DNA of 58,262 bases. Source: Strigomonas culicis. Lineage: Eukaryota; Euglenozoa; Kinetoplastea; Trypanosomatida; Trypanosomatidae. Under the pieces are notes generated by a model that was given only the letters and a program-made list of their open reading frames with translations, had not been told where the DNA came from and searched no databases. The position numbers and the translations under genes are program-made. This document shows positions 35,284 through 45,046 of this stretch, in pieces; positions within the stretch are counted from its first letter, which is position 1, and each line of letters opens with the position of its first letter. The stretch spans positions 1 to 58,262 of the forward strand of contig AUXH01000042.1 in assembly GCA_000482145.1 (NCBI GenBank). The letters run 5' to 3'.

Positions 35284-35919
35284 TCGGCTGCGCACCTCTT
35301 CGTGCCACGGTCCGCCTAGACTTCTCCTGCACTCCCGTTCGCTGCGCGTGTATGGGGATGCAGAGAAAAAAAAAAGACGCCGCTTTGTGTGCCGTTCCTT
35401 TTTCGTTTTCACTTTTTTCAACGTTGGTGCGAATACAGCGAATGCATTAAAGTGTCTATTAAAAGGAGCACAAAAGAAAAAGAGATTGCCTCTGTATCTA
35501 GGAAGCAAATGCCAGAGATTATATATGAGAGAAGAAAAAAAGAGTCTATTCTTATGAGTTTGCCAGCTTCCTTTGTTGTTTTTATAAAACCAACATTATA
35601 AGAAAAAAGAAAAAAAAAGAAGAACAAATGTGGTAGCGCAGGTGAAGAGCAGACGTTAATGGACAAGGTAAATAATCTTTGTATTCTTGTTCTCGCCTTT
35701 TGTGAGTTGCATTTCTGCGTGTGTATGTTTAAGCTTGACACCGCACTGTATAAGTAAAGGCATCTACTAACTCCTTCACACGCCTTCATCTTCTAATTTG
35801 GTAGTGTACAGGAAAGCAAGACGAAAACAACAGAATACACTGGAGCCAGTACATTCGCTTTTCAAGTCCGATTTGGTCCATCTACTGCACATGTATAGAA
35901 TAGATGGATATACTTGGAC
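35284..35919. other. Intergenic spacer
   Basis: 636 bases, A/T-rich, with an A run at 35365-35377. No gene was seen. Confidence 0.5.
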
Positions 35920-37185
35920 TTACAAATCCATGATCGATTCTACAATCACGTTTTCACAATCTGTGGTTTGAAGAACATTGAAGCGACGCCCCAAGAAGGG
36001 TACCTTCAGGAGAGCACAGGCACACACACAAAGGCTGAACAAGAGATGAACGACAAGCAAGATGATCCAAGGCACAGCTGAATTGTAAAGGCTGAACAGG
36101 CCACAGAGACCGAAGCAGCCGGCTGTCCACAGGTGGCTGATCCGCTCCACAGTCGAGACGGACTTCACGTTCGAGATGGGCATCAACAGCACCACGACGG
36201 CCCCCAGTGCCGCAACAACGCTGCAATCGTAGATCACGAGGAAGAGCGCCGCGCTGCGCATCCACAACTTCCAGTTGAGGAAGGTGCAGCTGATGCGCGG
36301 CTCCTCCTTGTACGAGGCGGCCTCGCCGTCGCCGAGCGCCCACGCGCAGCCCAGCCCCATCTCGAGCACCGCCGTGTACACGCACAGCACGGCGGCGCTG
36401 TAGGCCATGAGCAGTCGGTGGGGGACGGACATGCAGCGCTGCGTCGGCGCGAAGCGCATCGCGTCGCCGTCGCAGGGAAAGCTCGACGTGAGCGTCGTGC
36501 ACGTGGGCACCAGCAGCAGGACCCCCAGACCGCACGACGCCTTCAGGAGGCGGCCGAACTCCTTCGAGGTCCACCAGTACGGATCGCACGCGTCCACGAC
36601 GCAGACGAAGAGGACGAGCACACCGAGGGCGGCCAGCCCGACGAGGGGCAGCACAAACAGCAGCGCCGCCAGCGCCGCGACGGTGTGGGCCGCGCGCGGC
36701 GGGTAGAACAGCAGGCCCAGGAAGGACACGACCGGCACGCGGCAGAAGTGGAACACGTACAGCGGCAGCGGCAGCAGGACCAGCTCGCAGAGCACGCCGC
36801 CCACGTACACCCCGCCGCGCAGTGTACGCGGCAGCTGGCGGAGCACCGTGACGGGCGTCTGTCGGTACGTGTGGCGGCCGGGCATCCCCACGAGCGTGCT
36901 GGAGCGCCGCACCAAATTGCCCACGAGCCACAGGAGCCACATGACAGCGGTCGTCCGGTTCGCACGCGCGGCCGGCACGGCACCGAAGAGGGCGAGGCAC
37001 AGCAGCACGAGAAAGGCGGCGTAGGACGCCAACGTCAGGTAGCGGTAGAACAGCACGTACACGAGTTTAGGCACCACCGTGAGCCTGTCCGGGGCGACGC
37101 CGTCGTACTCACTCGGGTCGTAGGGCGGCTCGGCGGAGGGCCGGCGGTAGGCCTCGCATGTGGTCGTACTCGTCAAGACGGACAT
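35920..37185 (-). CDS. Polytopic membrane protein, unknown
   Basis: 421 residues from the ATG at 37185 (MSVLTSTTT). After a polar 40-residue N-terminus there are about nine or ten hydrophobic segments, for example LTLASYAAFLVLLCLALFGA, VLCELVLLPLPLYVFHF, VAALAALLFVLPLVGLAALG, a segment with LFLVIYDCSVVAALGAVVVLL and one with IILLVVHLLFSLCVCACALL. A Cys-containing loop (TSSFPCDGDAMRFAPTQRC) lies near the middle. No transporter signature was recognised. The C-terminus is short and acidic. Confidence 0.75.
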   Translation of the reverse strand: MSVLTSTTTCEAYRRPSAEPPYDPSEYDGVAPDRLTVVPKLVYVLFYRYLTLASYAAFLVLLCLALFGAVPAARANRTTAVMWLLWLVGNLVRRSSTLVGMPGRHTYRQTPVTVLRQLPRTLRGGVYVGGVLCELVLLPLPLYVFHFCRVPVVSFLGLLFYPPRAAHTVAALAALLFVLPLVGLAALGVLVLFVCVVDACDPYWWTSKEFGRLLKASCGLGVLLLVPTCTTLTSSFPCDGDAMRFAPTQRCMSVPHRLLMAYSAAVLCVYTAVLEMGLGCAWALGDGEAASYKEEPRISCTFLNWKLWMRSAALFLVIYDCSVVAALGAVVVLLMPISNVKSVSTVERISHLWTAGCFGLCGLFSLYNSAVPWIILLVVHLLFSLCVCACALLKVPFLGRRFNVLQTTDCENVIVESIMDL

Positions 37186-37527
37186 GGCGGGAAAGGCACT
37201 TTGCGTCCGAAAAAGAGAGGGGAAAGGGAGGAGGAGAGGAACCATAGGCGTTACGGGATGGATCGCACCATACGACTGCGCTTGTTGAAGCAACCACAAA
37301 GAGAAAGGAGGACGTGATGCGCAAAGAAAAAAAATGACATTATTGTGAGATACTGCGTTAAGTAGTAACGAGAAGCAAATGTGAAGGTTAACACTCTTTC
37401 ATTATTCGCTTCACTGTAAACTCCTTCTGGACAAAGGGCTCAAGGAGCAGCAGTAGAATGCGGGAGCACAACGCGGGCAATCACTCATCACAGGAATAGG
37501 CAACCGCGATCGCACCCCGTAGCGCCT
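37186..37527. other. Intergenic spacer
   Basis: 342 bases. The part near the polytopic protein gene is purine-rich on the plus strand, that is, pyrimidine-rich in the transcript. Nothing else was seen. Confidence 0.45.
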
Positions 37528-38115
37528 CTAATGCCACACAAACGTCCCCTGCACGGTCGCCTCCCGCTGTATGATGCCCGCCTCCCGCAGGCGCTTGAAG
37601 GCGGCCGGTGCCACTGCGCGGCTTTCCTCTGGTAGCTGGTGAATGTAAAACTGGATATCCTTGTCCGGGTGGGCGTGCACGAGGCGCACGATGGACGCCT
37701 CCAGCGCTAGCGCCAGCTGCGCCTCCTCCGCTTCGGATAGCTCTGCCTTCGGCCCGTCGGGTGCATGGGGGTCCTCCGGCGCCGCACCAAAGGCATCGCT
37801 CTGTGCGGCCTGCAGCACACTGAGGTCCTCGTCCTCCGCACGATGCATCTTCACCCGATGGGGTCGTGGCACGACGAGCACGGGCAGCCACTGCGGGGCC
37901 GTCTCTGCGGCGCCGCGCTCCACCACGACCTTGCCGTGGCGCTTCAGGTCGTTCCACAGGAGGTGGTTCACCTCCATCAGCTTGTTACCGCCGAAGTAGC
38001 GGTTGGCGTAGTACGCGGACGTCATGCCTGGGTCTCGGCGCACCGTCTCCAGCAGACTCAGCGCGTTCAGCGGTCGCACCGCGGCGCACAGTCTCAGGGG
38101 GGTGCGCGCGTGCAT
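37528..38115 (-). CDS. RBP7910: Z-alpha-domain RNA-binding protein, RBP7910 homologue (mitochondrial)
   Basis: 195 residues from the ATG at 38115. The N-terminus (MHARTPLRLCAAVRPL) is Arg-rich without acids, as in a mitochondrial targeting peptide. Residues 16-80 fit a Z-alpha winged helix: LLETVRRDPG, KLMEVNHLLWNDLKRHGKV and APQWLPV, giving Asn50, Trp54 in place of the canonical Tyr, and Trp76. Residues 138-195 are a second, weaker copy (IVRLVHAHP, AAFKRLREAGIIQ, final FVWH) in which Asn is Ala169 and Tyr is Phe173. The gene next to PGAM and MTr1 matches the T. brucei locus of RBP7910, a Z-nucleic-acid-binding protein tied to mitochondrial RNA editing (recollection). Alternative: another small winged-helix protein. 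Confidence 0.8.
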   Translation of the reverse strand: MHARTPLRLCAAVRPLNALSLLETVRRDPGMTSAYYANRYFGGNKLMEVNHLLWNDLKRHGKVVVERGAAETAPQWLPVLVVPRPHRVKMHRAEDEDLSVLQAAQSDAFGAAPEDPHAPDGPKAELSEAEEAQLALALEASIVRLVHAHPDKDIQFYIHQLPEESRAVAPAAFKRLREAGIIQREATVQGTFVWH

Positions 38116-38804
38116 GGACGGGAAGAAAAGAAAAAATGTGCGTGTGTAAAACAAGTGTACTACTGGGCCGAGGGCAGCGAACAAACGAGAGAGAGAGAGA
38201 GAGAGAAAGAGAGAGAAAGAAATTGCTATAAATTGTTCCGTTGGGATTCGGTCGAGTCATCTCCATGAGACCGCGCGAAATGTTGGTTGTGGACGTAAAA
38301 CGGCCCAACAGAGAGCAACGGGAAAGGGAATAGTTGCCTTGTTGCTGTTGTTCTTCAAACGCTTGTTTGTCTCTACATGTAAGAATAAAAAAAAGGTAAT
38401 AAATCTTCGTTCATTTTTTTCTTTAAATATGAATACCTTGGTTCCGAATTGTTTCTTGCGCGTATGAGTGTACACTAATTACAGGTTTCCTCTTCTCAGG
38501 TAAACGCAGTTCGATGCACTCGGTTGCGAAGAAAGGGAGTCTAAGAACAACGGAAGTGCTGAGCACACAAACAGCAAGTCGAAGAGAACACCAGTCTGAA
38601 ACAATAAGGTATAAATGGGTATAAACGCCACAAAAGTAACAGAAACACTAACTTTTTTTTTTAAAAAAAGAAATACAGCCTTTTAATAAACACAGACAAC
38701 CGAAAGATCATCATTGTCTTTTACCAAAATCAAAACAAACTCTATTGACACGCATGTGGTGTGCATGGGTATGTGCATGTTTGTGTGTCTATAAGAAGAG
38801 GGAG
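38116..38804. other. Intergenic spacer with (GA)n
   Basis: 689 bases. A (GA)n-rich block lies at 38186-38220 close to RBP7910; the rest is A/T-rich with a T/A switch at 38654-38670. No gene was seen. Confidence 0.5.
38163..38220 (-). promoter_or_regulatory. Predicted trans-splice acceptor for RBP7910 homologue
   Basis: The coding-strand CT-rich tract (38220-38186) is followed by a G/C-rich stretch and the first AG at 38164-38163, 47 bases before the ATG at 38115. The longer open frame upstream of that ATG would begin before this acceptor, supporting the start chosen. Confidence 0.45.
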
Positions 38805-39401
38805 CTAACGTCTTGCGGACGGCGTTGCGCGCTTGATCTGCTCCGTGACGAGGTCCAGGCGGGCACGCACGGCGCTATAGCGGTACTGCGCCTGCTCGCG
38901 AACGACCTCCGGTGGGGAGGCCCGGAAGGGCAGCACCAGCACGCTAACTAGCTTGTACTCTAGGTTCTCCACAAACTCCAAATTAGCCGTTCCGTCATCC
39001 CCGAGCAAGAGGGCAGCGATGAAGCGCCCCGGCTCGCGGATGCACCGGTTGAACATTTTCAGCACCGTCATGAGGAACTCCGAGAACTCGCACACCAGGT
39101 TCTGGTCCTCGCGCAGACGCACAAACCCTTGGTCGTTGACAATGCACGTGTAGTGGAAGAAGATGTCCGCCTCGGTGATGACCTCTACGCGCAGACTGCT
39201 GAGGTTGCGCTCCTCGCCGCTCGTGAGCACCTTGATCTTCATCTGCTCCAGCGAGCCCGCGGACGACTCGCCGCCGCGCATCGCGCGCAGCTCGCACGGC
39301 ACCTCGCGGTCGTACACCAGCCGCGAGCCGTCCGCCAGGGACGGGTCCGCCTGCTGGATGGCGATAAAGTCCTGCTCCAGCTGTCCGAGCAAATCAGCCA
39401 T
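38805..39401 (-). CDS. SAS6L: SAS6-like (SAS6L) basal body/axoneme protein
   Basis: 198 residues that correspond to the N-terminal head domain of SAS-6 with no following coiled coil, which is the definition of SAS6-like. Matching elements: LRVEVITEADIFFHYTCIV (SAS-6 'l.lTsedDlfFlyt'), LVCEFSEFLMTVLKMFNRCI, FIAALLLGDDGTANLEFVE (the 'L.i.......l.ivE...F..l' strands), and LVSVLVLPFRASPPEVVREQ. SAS6L was described from Toxoplasma and T. brucei as a basal-body-associated relative of the cartwheel protein. A short C-terminal helix (AQYRYSAVRARLDLVTEQ) ends the protein. Head-domain identification is strong; precise cellular site is by analogy. Confidence 0.85.
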   Translation of the reverse strand: MADLLGQLEQDFIAIQQADPSLADGSRLVYDREVPCELRAMRGGESSAGSLEQMKIKVLTSGEERNLSSLRVEVITEADIFFHYTCIVNDQGFVRLREDQNLVCEFSEFLMTVLKMFNRCIREPGRFIAALLLGDDGTANLEFVENLEYKLVSVLVLPFRASPPEVVREQAQYRYSAVRARLDLVTEQIKRATPSARR

Positions 39402-40011
39402 AGCACGGAAGGAGATAGCTTTGTGGCGGAGGTGGAGGCGGCAATAGGCGGCTGCTTGCAGGGTGTGGACTCAGCACAAGGGGATCTAATGCAAAGGCAA
39501 ACGACAACAGTGACGGGGGGAGGAAAAAAACGTTCAACCGCAATACCAATTGTGGGATATCACGCAAGTGAAACGTATAGCTCTATTGGATAGTTAGTAA
39601 TACAGATAAACAGGGTTAAAGGGAAAAGAAAAAACTCACACGAACAAATACAAAGAAAGAACACCTTCAGTGGTCAAATACTTGCGCAGAAGAAGTAAAG
39701 AATCGAGAGTGAAGGTGGAGAGAGAGCACCATACCACATACATCATGATGTGTATTACAATTTCCTGACGAGAGGGGGAGCGAAGAGCCCATCTTCCAGC
39801 ATAATTATATTCGTTTGTGCCACATCTCTCGTTAACACAGCAACATCAACAACATCTGAATGACATTCAATATCTTTCCCTTGTGATGAGCCATAGAAAA
39901 GGGGAAAAAAGAGCATCCATAACAACAGCACAAGGGCAATACGTGAAGAACAAACGAAACCGAGACGATAGTATGGTGTTGCGCAACGTTCGATTAGCTC
40001 CTCACTTCCCC
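39402..40011. other. Intergenic spacer
   Basis: 610 bases, A/T-rich. A frame at 39755-40015 starts in an ATGA overlap with the next gene's stop and codes a hydrophobic 86-residue sequence; I treat it as chance. Confidence 0.45.
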
Positions 40012-40257
40012 TCAAAAGCGGTTCACCCTGTGGATCACTTTCTTATCGCCGTACACCTCCTCCATCATTTCCTTTTGGTGCTGGCAGCTAATACACACGC
40101 CCGCCTTCTTGCGGTCCTCGTTCCACTTGAACGTGTAGCTGATGCCAGCGATGGCGAAGAGGCAGGTCACGGGAAGGAAGTACTTCATAATGGAGGGCGC
40201 CGCACGCCGCACGTTGCGGTTGGCGGGCATCCGCGCGTTGGATAACGTGGGATCCAT
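40012..40257 (-). CDS. Small single-TM protein with CxxC, unknown
   Basis: 81 residues. An Arg/Asn-rich N-terminus (NARMPANRNVRRAAP) precedes one TM helix (YFLPVTCLFAIAGISYTF, about 26-43) and a charged tail with CISC. Coding-like G+C content, a clean ATG and an end well separated from neighbours support a real gene. The shape (short basic N-terminus, one TM, Cys pair) is typical of small mitochondrial inner-membrane proteins, but I cannot assign a family. Confidence 0.65.
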   Translation of the reverse strand: MDPTLSNARMPANRNVRRAAPSIMKYFLPVTCLFAIAGISYTFKWNEDRKKAGVCISCQHQKEMMEEVYGDKKVIHRVNRF

Positions 40258-40922
40258 GTTGTGGGTTTTTTTTTAAAAAAAGTGATATGTGTATGTGTGA
40301 AGAATTAAAACAAGTGGTAGCAACCGTATTAGAAAACTAGCAATACGATAAAAAAGAGGACTCAGTAATTACTAAGTGCTTGACACCGAAGGTTATAGGA
40401 GAAAGAAAAGAAGGCGTCCGAAAGGGATGGTTGGTACGGTGCAGCACACTTCAAAAGAAGAGGGTAATCCAAACGAGCGGCAAACAGCAACCACACACAC
40501 GCACGCACGCACACACACACACACACACAAAAGAAAAGAGAGATTGATACTGAACTGTTAAAAATTGTGTATAAATAACAAAACAGTAAGCGTAATGCCT
40601 ATTTGATTTTGGCAGCTACACATTAGCCAAAAAGTGAACTGATTTCTCTCTCCAACAATGCCGATAAATTTAGGAGTAGATACCATCAATGTCAGATACG
40701 TATATATGTAGGGGTATTCATATGACATTATGCATTTGTGTTTTTAAATGACTTATTATTTTCTTTAAAGAAAAACAAGAAAAAAATGAATGCTTAGTGT
40801 TTTATTAATAATCATGATGATTGTAAACTAAAAAAAGGAAGAACCCCAAAATGAAATAAGAAATGTATACTTTTGAAGTTTGGAAAACTTACTTGTGCTT
40901 CCAGCCGAACGCTGGTGGTGAA
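40258..40922. other. Intergenic spacer with (CA)n
   Basis: 665 bases, A/T-rich, with a CA-rich run at 40491-40529. No gene was seen. Confidence 0.5.
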
Positions 40923-42587
40923 TCACTCCTTATCCACCTCAATGAGAGAGAGCTCGTAGTTCTCCGGTGCCTGGAAGCCGAGCAAGTTGATGAAGGTCGC
41001 CGTCACGTTGGCGAGACCCGCGAGGGGCAGGTCCGTGCGCATGTGCACACGGGGGTCCAGGCCGGCGCCGCCGATGAAGACGGGCACGGGGGCGAGCGTG
41101 TGCGACGTCAGCGGCAGCACGCCGCCCTTCTCGTCCTTCTTCGGCTTGCCCTTCTTGTCGCGCTGCGCCATGTCGTCCGAGTTGCCGTGGTCGGCCGTGA
41201 CGATGAAGATGCCGTTGACCTCGTCGACCACCTTCGCGAGCGCCGCGAGGGCCTGGTCCACCGCCTCCACGCCGACGACGGTGGCCGCCATGTCGCCGGT
41301 GTGGCCGACCATGTCGCCGTTGGGGAAGTTGATGCGCACCACGTCGTACTTGCCGCTGCGCAGCGCCTCGCTCGCGGCCGCCGTGATCTCGGCGGACTTC
41401 ATCTTGGGCTTCTCGTTGAACTGCACGCGGTCGCTCGTGATTTCGAAGAACTCCTCAAACTCGGGGTTGACCTTCCCGCTGCGGTTTCCGTTCCAGAAGT
41501 AGGTCACGTGGCCGAACTTCTGGGTCTCCGAGCAGGCGAAGATGTGCAGGCCGGTCGCGCAGAGGTACTGCTCCGACACGTTGGTCAGCGTGGGCGGGGG
41601 CACGAGGAAGTTGTTCGGGATGCCGAGGTCGCCGTCGTAGCGCATGAGGCCCGCGTAGCGGATTTTCGGCACGCGCACGCGGTCGAACTTGGTGAAGCCG
41701 TCCTCCTCGAACGCACGCGAGATCTCGATGACGCGGTCGCCGCGGAAGTTGAAGCAGAGCACGGCGTCGCCGTCCTCCACGGTGCCGATCGGCTTGTCGT
41801 CGTCGCCGACGCAGACGAAGGGCGGGTAGTACTGGTCCGTTATCTTCTCGTCCTCCGCGCGGAAGGTGGTCATCGCCTCCTTCGCGCTCTTGAAGTGGCG
41901 CGCCTCGCCGAGAACGTGTGCCTTCCAGCCGCGCTCGACGATCTCCCAGTCCGCGTCGTAGCGGTCCATCGTGACGAACATGCGGCCGCCACCGCTGCCG
42001 ATCTGGGCGTCGCAGCCCTTGTGGCGCAGCTTCTCGAGGACGGCCTCAAGGTCCTCCGTGAACTTGAGCGAGGAGCCGTCCGGCACGTCGCGGCCGTCGT
42101 ACAGGACGTGCACGCGGATGCGCTTGGCGCCGCTGGCGGCAGCGTGCTCGATGATGGGATAGAGCTGGTTATCCCTAGAGTGCACGCCGCCGTCGCTCAG
42201 CAGGCCGATCAGGTGCAGCGTCGCGCCCTCCTTCGCGAAGGCGCCGTGGAGGTAGCGGTACCCCTCGCTCTCGAAGATGCTGCCGTTCTGGAGCGCGTCG
42301 TCGACGAGCGAGGCGCCCTGGAGCGCCACGCGGCCCGCGCCGAGCGCGTTGTGGCCCACCTCGCTGTTGCCCATGTCCGCGTCCGTCGGCAGGCCGACCG
42401 CCGTGCCGTGCGCGCGGATGGAGCGGAACGCGCGGGGGTTGGAGCGCACCGAGTCCATGAAGGGCGTCTGCGCCACGTGCACGGCGTCGTAGTCGTCGCT
42501 GGGGCCGATGCCCACACCGTCCATCACGACGATGAGCACCTTGCGGCGCGGAAGGTCGGGGTGGGGGAGAAGCGTAAGTCCAGACAT
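40923..42587 (-). CDS. PGAM: Cofactor-independent phosphoglycerate mutase
   Basis: 554 residues, the size of the kinetoplastid enzyme. It interconverts 3- and 2-phosphoglycerate in glycolysis and gluconeogenesis without 2,3-bisphosphoglycerate, using two metal ions and a phosphoserine intermediate. Seen: VLIVVMDGVGIG (Asp23, metal ligand), TDADMGNSEVGHNALGAGR with nucleophile Ser75, LLSDGGVHSR, VLYDGRDVP, FNFRGDRVIEISRAFE, HVTYFWNGNRSG, FPNGDMVGHTGD, VTADHGNSDDM and TSHTLAPVPV. All belong to the alkaline-phosphatase superfamily type, unrelated to the vertebrate enzyme. The C-terminus IEVDKE has no glycosomal SKL-type signal, in keeping with a cytosolic site in T. brucei. Confidence 0.97.
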   Translation of the reverse strand: MSGLTLLPHPDLPRRKVLIVVMDGVGIGPSDDYDAVHVAQTPFMDSVRSNPRAFRSIRAHGTAVGLPTDADMGNSEVGHNALGAGRVALQGASLVDDALQNGSIFESEGYRYLHGAFAKEGATLHLIGLLSDGGVHSRDNQLYPIIEHAAASGAKRIRVHVLYDGRDVPDGSSLKFTEDLEAVLEKLRHKGCDAQIGSGGGRMFVTMDRYDADWEIVERGWKAHVLGEARHFKSAKEAMTTFRAEDEKITDQYYPPFVCVGDDDKPIGTVEDGDAVLCFNFRGDRVIEISRAFEEDGFTKFDRVRVPKIRYAGLMRYDGDLGIPNNFLVPPPTLTNVSEQYLCATGLHIFACSETQKFGHVTYFWNGNRSGKVNPEFEEFFEITSDRVQFNEKPKMKSAEITAAASEALRSGKYDVVRINFPNGDMVGHTGDMAATVVGVEAVDQALAALAKVVDEVNGIFIVTADHGNSDDMAQRDKKGKPKKDEKGGVLPLTSHTLAPVPVFIGGAGLDPRVHMRTDLPLAGLANVTATFINLLGFQAPENYELSLIEVDKE

Positions 42588-42903
42588 GTGCGGTGGTAGG
42601 GGTTGTTATAGAAATGAAGATCGCGGCTTAGGCCAATATGTATAAGTTTTAGTAAGTAGACGGTAAAAACAAGAATTGAGAAGGGTGACTAATAAAAAAA
42701 AAAACTGAGGCGGAGAAAGAAAGGAGGAGAACAAGTCGATATACGCAGTACACTACACCGGGCGTCAACACCGCTCCCATATGGAGATGTATACACACGT
42801 ACAAGCACATCTCGATTCATGTTGCTGCTTTCTATACAAGTGTGTTAATGTCGTTGAAACGATTCAATACGGTCCGGCCCGCAACCTCCCCCTACGCCCC
42901 ACC
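42588..42903. other. Intergenic spacer
   Basis: 316 bases, mixed composition with an A run at 42692-42703. No gene was seen. Confidence 0.45.
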
Positions 42904-44073
42904 TTACGAGGGCGGCGGTGCTACCGCTTCGACCGCCGTGGGCGGGGAGGCGGCCGCGTCAATGATCATTTGCAGCGCGACCTTCTGACGCGCGGCGATC
43001 GCGTCGTTCATCTCCCGCACACCGTCCGTGAAGCGCGCGTCTCTCTGCATCAGGGACGTTGGGATGAGGAGCGCGCTGTGGTCATTGTCGGGAAACCCCT
43101 TTTCGTAATAGGTGTCGAAAAACTGCATCCAGCCGTCCGGAAGTGCGCGATAGTTCACACACACGAGATACCGCTCGCTGTTCACCACGCGGCTGTGTTT
43201 GGGCTTCACAATGTGCACGCGCTCGTAAATGAAGGTGGAGAGGAAGAGCAAGGCGCGCGAGTTGGGGCTGAACGTGTCAAAGAGCTTCAGCACAAAGGAG
43301 CCCCCCGGCCGCAGCACCTTGAGCGCCGCCAGCCACTGTCCGAACGTAATGCGGGTCGATATGGTCTCTTGATAGTTGGCCACGTCGAAGCCCACGTTGA
43401 ACCCACCGTCGGCCACGGCAAGCAGCAGGTTGGACGCAGCGGTCAGGCTGGCCAGCGCCTCCAAATTCGCTAGTTTAAACACATCACCCGTGCCGTCGAT
43501 GCCGTAGGTGGGGGTAAAGCCGCGCCGCAAGAGCTCCGGGTACCAGTCGAGGCCCTCCACGCCGGCGAGGGTGATGCCGTAGCCCTTCATATGCAAGTTG
43601 TAGTACCTGCACTGCGCGAGCAGCGCCTGTGCAAAGGCCCCGGGGCCGCCGCAGATGTCGGCGAACGCGACCGTGTCGCCGGGCCGCTTGGGGGCCGGGC
43701 CCCTCCCCCCCCTCGCACGCTTGCGGGGGGCGGGCAGCAGTGTCCGCAGGTGCTCCCACACGCCCGTCGCCTGCATCGCTTGCATCAGCTTGTGGCCGGC
43801 GCGGTTGGAAAAGTGGTGCTGCTCGCCACTCCTCGCTAAGGGAAAGAGCCGGTTGCGGAGCTCCGTGTACACCTTAATGTCAATCGAATCCAGTTGCGAC
43901 TTGAGAGACCAGATCGACTCGCGCAGCGCACGCTGCTCGTCGTCGAAGCCCTCACGCCAGTGAATGGCATCGAACTGCTCCGGCCACGCCAGCGCATTCA
44001 GATCCGGCACTGCCGCACCTTCGTCATGCTCGATGATGTACTCTGTAGTCTTATCCTCAACCGTTTTGCTCAT
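42904..44073 (-). CDS. MTR1: Cap 1 mRNA (nucleoside-2'-O)-methyltransferase MTr1
   Basis: 389 residues. The RrmJ/FtsJ-type fold has the SAM motif DICGGPGAF (139-147) and a full K-D-K-E tetrad: Lys95 (RAGHKL), Asp222 (AVADGG), Lys263 (VLKLFD) and Glu300 (NSERYLV). It 2'-O-methylates the first cap-proximal nucleotide; in T. brucei MTr1 acts on the spliced-leader RNA, whose hypermethylated cap 4 ends up on every mRNA (known for the family). A basic, Gly/Pro/Arg insertion at about 114-131 (PRKRARGGRGPAPKR) sits between the N-terminal helix and the catalytic core. The location beside PGAM matches T. brucei (recollection). Nuclear action is expected. Confidence 0.93.
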   Translation of the reverse strand: MSKTVEDKTTEYIIEHDEGAAVPDLNALAWPEQFDAIHWREGFDDEQRALRESIWSLKSQLDSIDIKVYTELRNRLFPLARSGEQHHFSNRAGHKLMQAMQATGVWEHLRTLLPAPRKRARGGRGPAPKRPGDTVAFADICGGPGAFAQALLAQCRYYNLHMKGYGITLAGVEGLDWYPELLRRGFTPTYGIDGTGDVFKLANLEALASLTAASNLLLAVADGGFNVGFDVANYQETISTRITFGQWLAALKVLRPGGSFVLKLFDTFSPNSRALLFLSTFIYERVHIVKPKHSRVVNSERYLVCVNYRALPDGWMQFFDTYYEKGFPDNDHSALLIPTSLMQRDARFTDGVREMNDAIAARQKVALQMIIDAAASPPTAVEAVAPPPS

Positions 44074-44354
44074 GCTTTGTGTGTACGGATGGATGAACTG
44101 GTGGAAAAAAAAAGAACAAAGGAGAAGAAGCGGTTACGGTACACGAAGAAGGGCAGCGCACGGTACTATCAAAAGGAAAAAAAAAGACACCGAACACGAT
44201 AAGAGTGAGTATTGTGTTCCTATATAAACAAGTGAAAGCCAACACGAAGTAATCTGGTAAAGAGAAGAGCACAATATAAAATAATATATAGCACCCTTAC
44301 GATAATACTCGAGAAAACGGAAAAAAGAAAATGAAGAGAACGAGGGAGAGCTAC

Positions 44355-44696
44355 TTACGGCTCAAAGGCATTGCCTCGTTTCTCAAAGTCTGCATCCGGC
44401 TTGAACTCTCCCACCACCTTGTACTTAGCCTCGTACTTGGCCACCCATTCGTCCAATGTCTTCATGTTCGTCTCCGAGAGATTGGCCCAAGATGAATTTG
44501 CCTCTTCCGTTGTCAACATCATCTTTCCTAGGCACCGCGACACTTCTTTCCCGGAGAACGCGGCGTAGCCCTTCCCGGGGCCGTAGAAGTTAGCGGCGCT
44601 TGTGCAATCATACACCTTGCCCTTGAGTGAGACATAGATGGTCGGAAGGGTTTCCCCGTTGTGCTGCGCAAGTTCCTCCGCAGTAAAGGTCGGCAT
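44355..44696 (-). CDS. Cytochrome b5-like heme/steroid-binding protein (MAPR type)
   Basis: 113 residues, a lone cytochrome-b5-like domain of the membrane-associated progesterone receptor group: FTAEELAQHNG, IYVSLKGKVYDCTSA, FYGPGKGYAAFSGKEVSRCLG and the closing helix WVAKYEAKYKVVGEF. The Tyr residues of FYGPGxGY correspond to heme contacts in MAPR proteins, which use tyrosine instead of the His pair of true cytochrome b5. Unlike PGRMC1 it lacks an N-terminal TM helix, so it is probably soluble. Ligand and partner are unknown. Confidence 0.88.
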   Translation of the reverse strand: MPTFTAEELAQHNGETLPTIYVSLKGKVYDCTSAANFYGPGKGYAAFSGKEVSRCLGKMMLTTEEANSSWANLSETNMKTLDEWVAKYEAKYKVVGEFKPDADFEKRGNAFEP

Positions 44697-45046
44697 TTCG
44701 AATTTGTCGAAGAGAAACGGAAAATAAAAGAAAAACAGCTTTTGATACTGAGCTTTACACGGAAAGCAACAGGAGGTAATGACGGAAGGAATGAAAAACT
44801 GAATTAACTACACCACAAAAGCAAAAACAAAAGCAAGAAGTAGAAGCGCAAGGGATATAGAGAGAGAAAGAGAGAGAATAGACCTTGTTCGTTTTTATAC
44901 TGGCTCTTCTTTTGCCTTTTGCAGCCTCGTGCCAACAATTAATGTTATAGTTGCTCATCTCTAATGGGTCTTCACGTGCGCTTCGCTTTTATTATTATTT
45001 TACATCACCTCCACGTCCACCGTGCCGCTGACATCACGTCTCTGTA
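44697..45046. other. Intergenic spacer
   Basis: 350 bases, with a GA-rich block at 44857-44877 that would be a polypyrimidine tract for the cytochrome-b5-like gene. No ORF is supported. Confidence 0.45.

Noticed and set aside
39755..40015. 86-codon frame overlapping the stop of the 81-residue gene (ATGA)
   Set aside because: A/T-rich spacer composition and no splice site of its own; such overlaps are not used in trypanosomatid polycistrons.
40863..42599. 578-codon plus-strand frame opposite PGAM
   Set aside because: Antisense shadow; the PGAM reading is certain.
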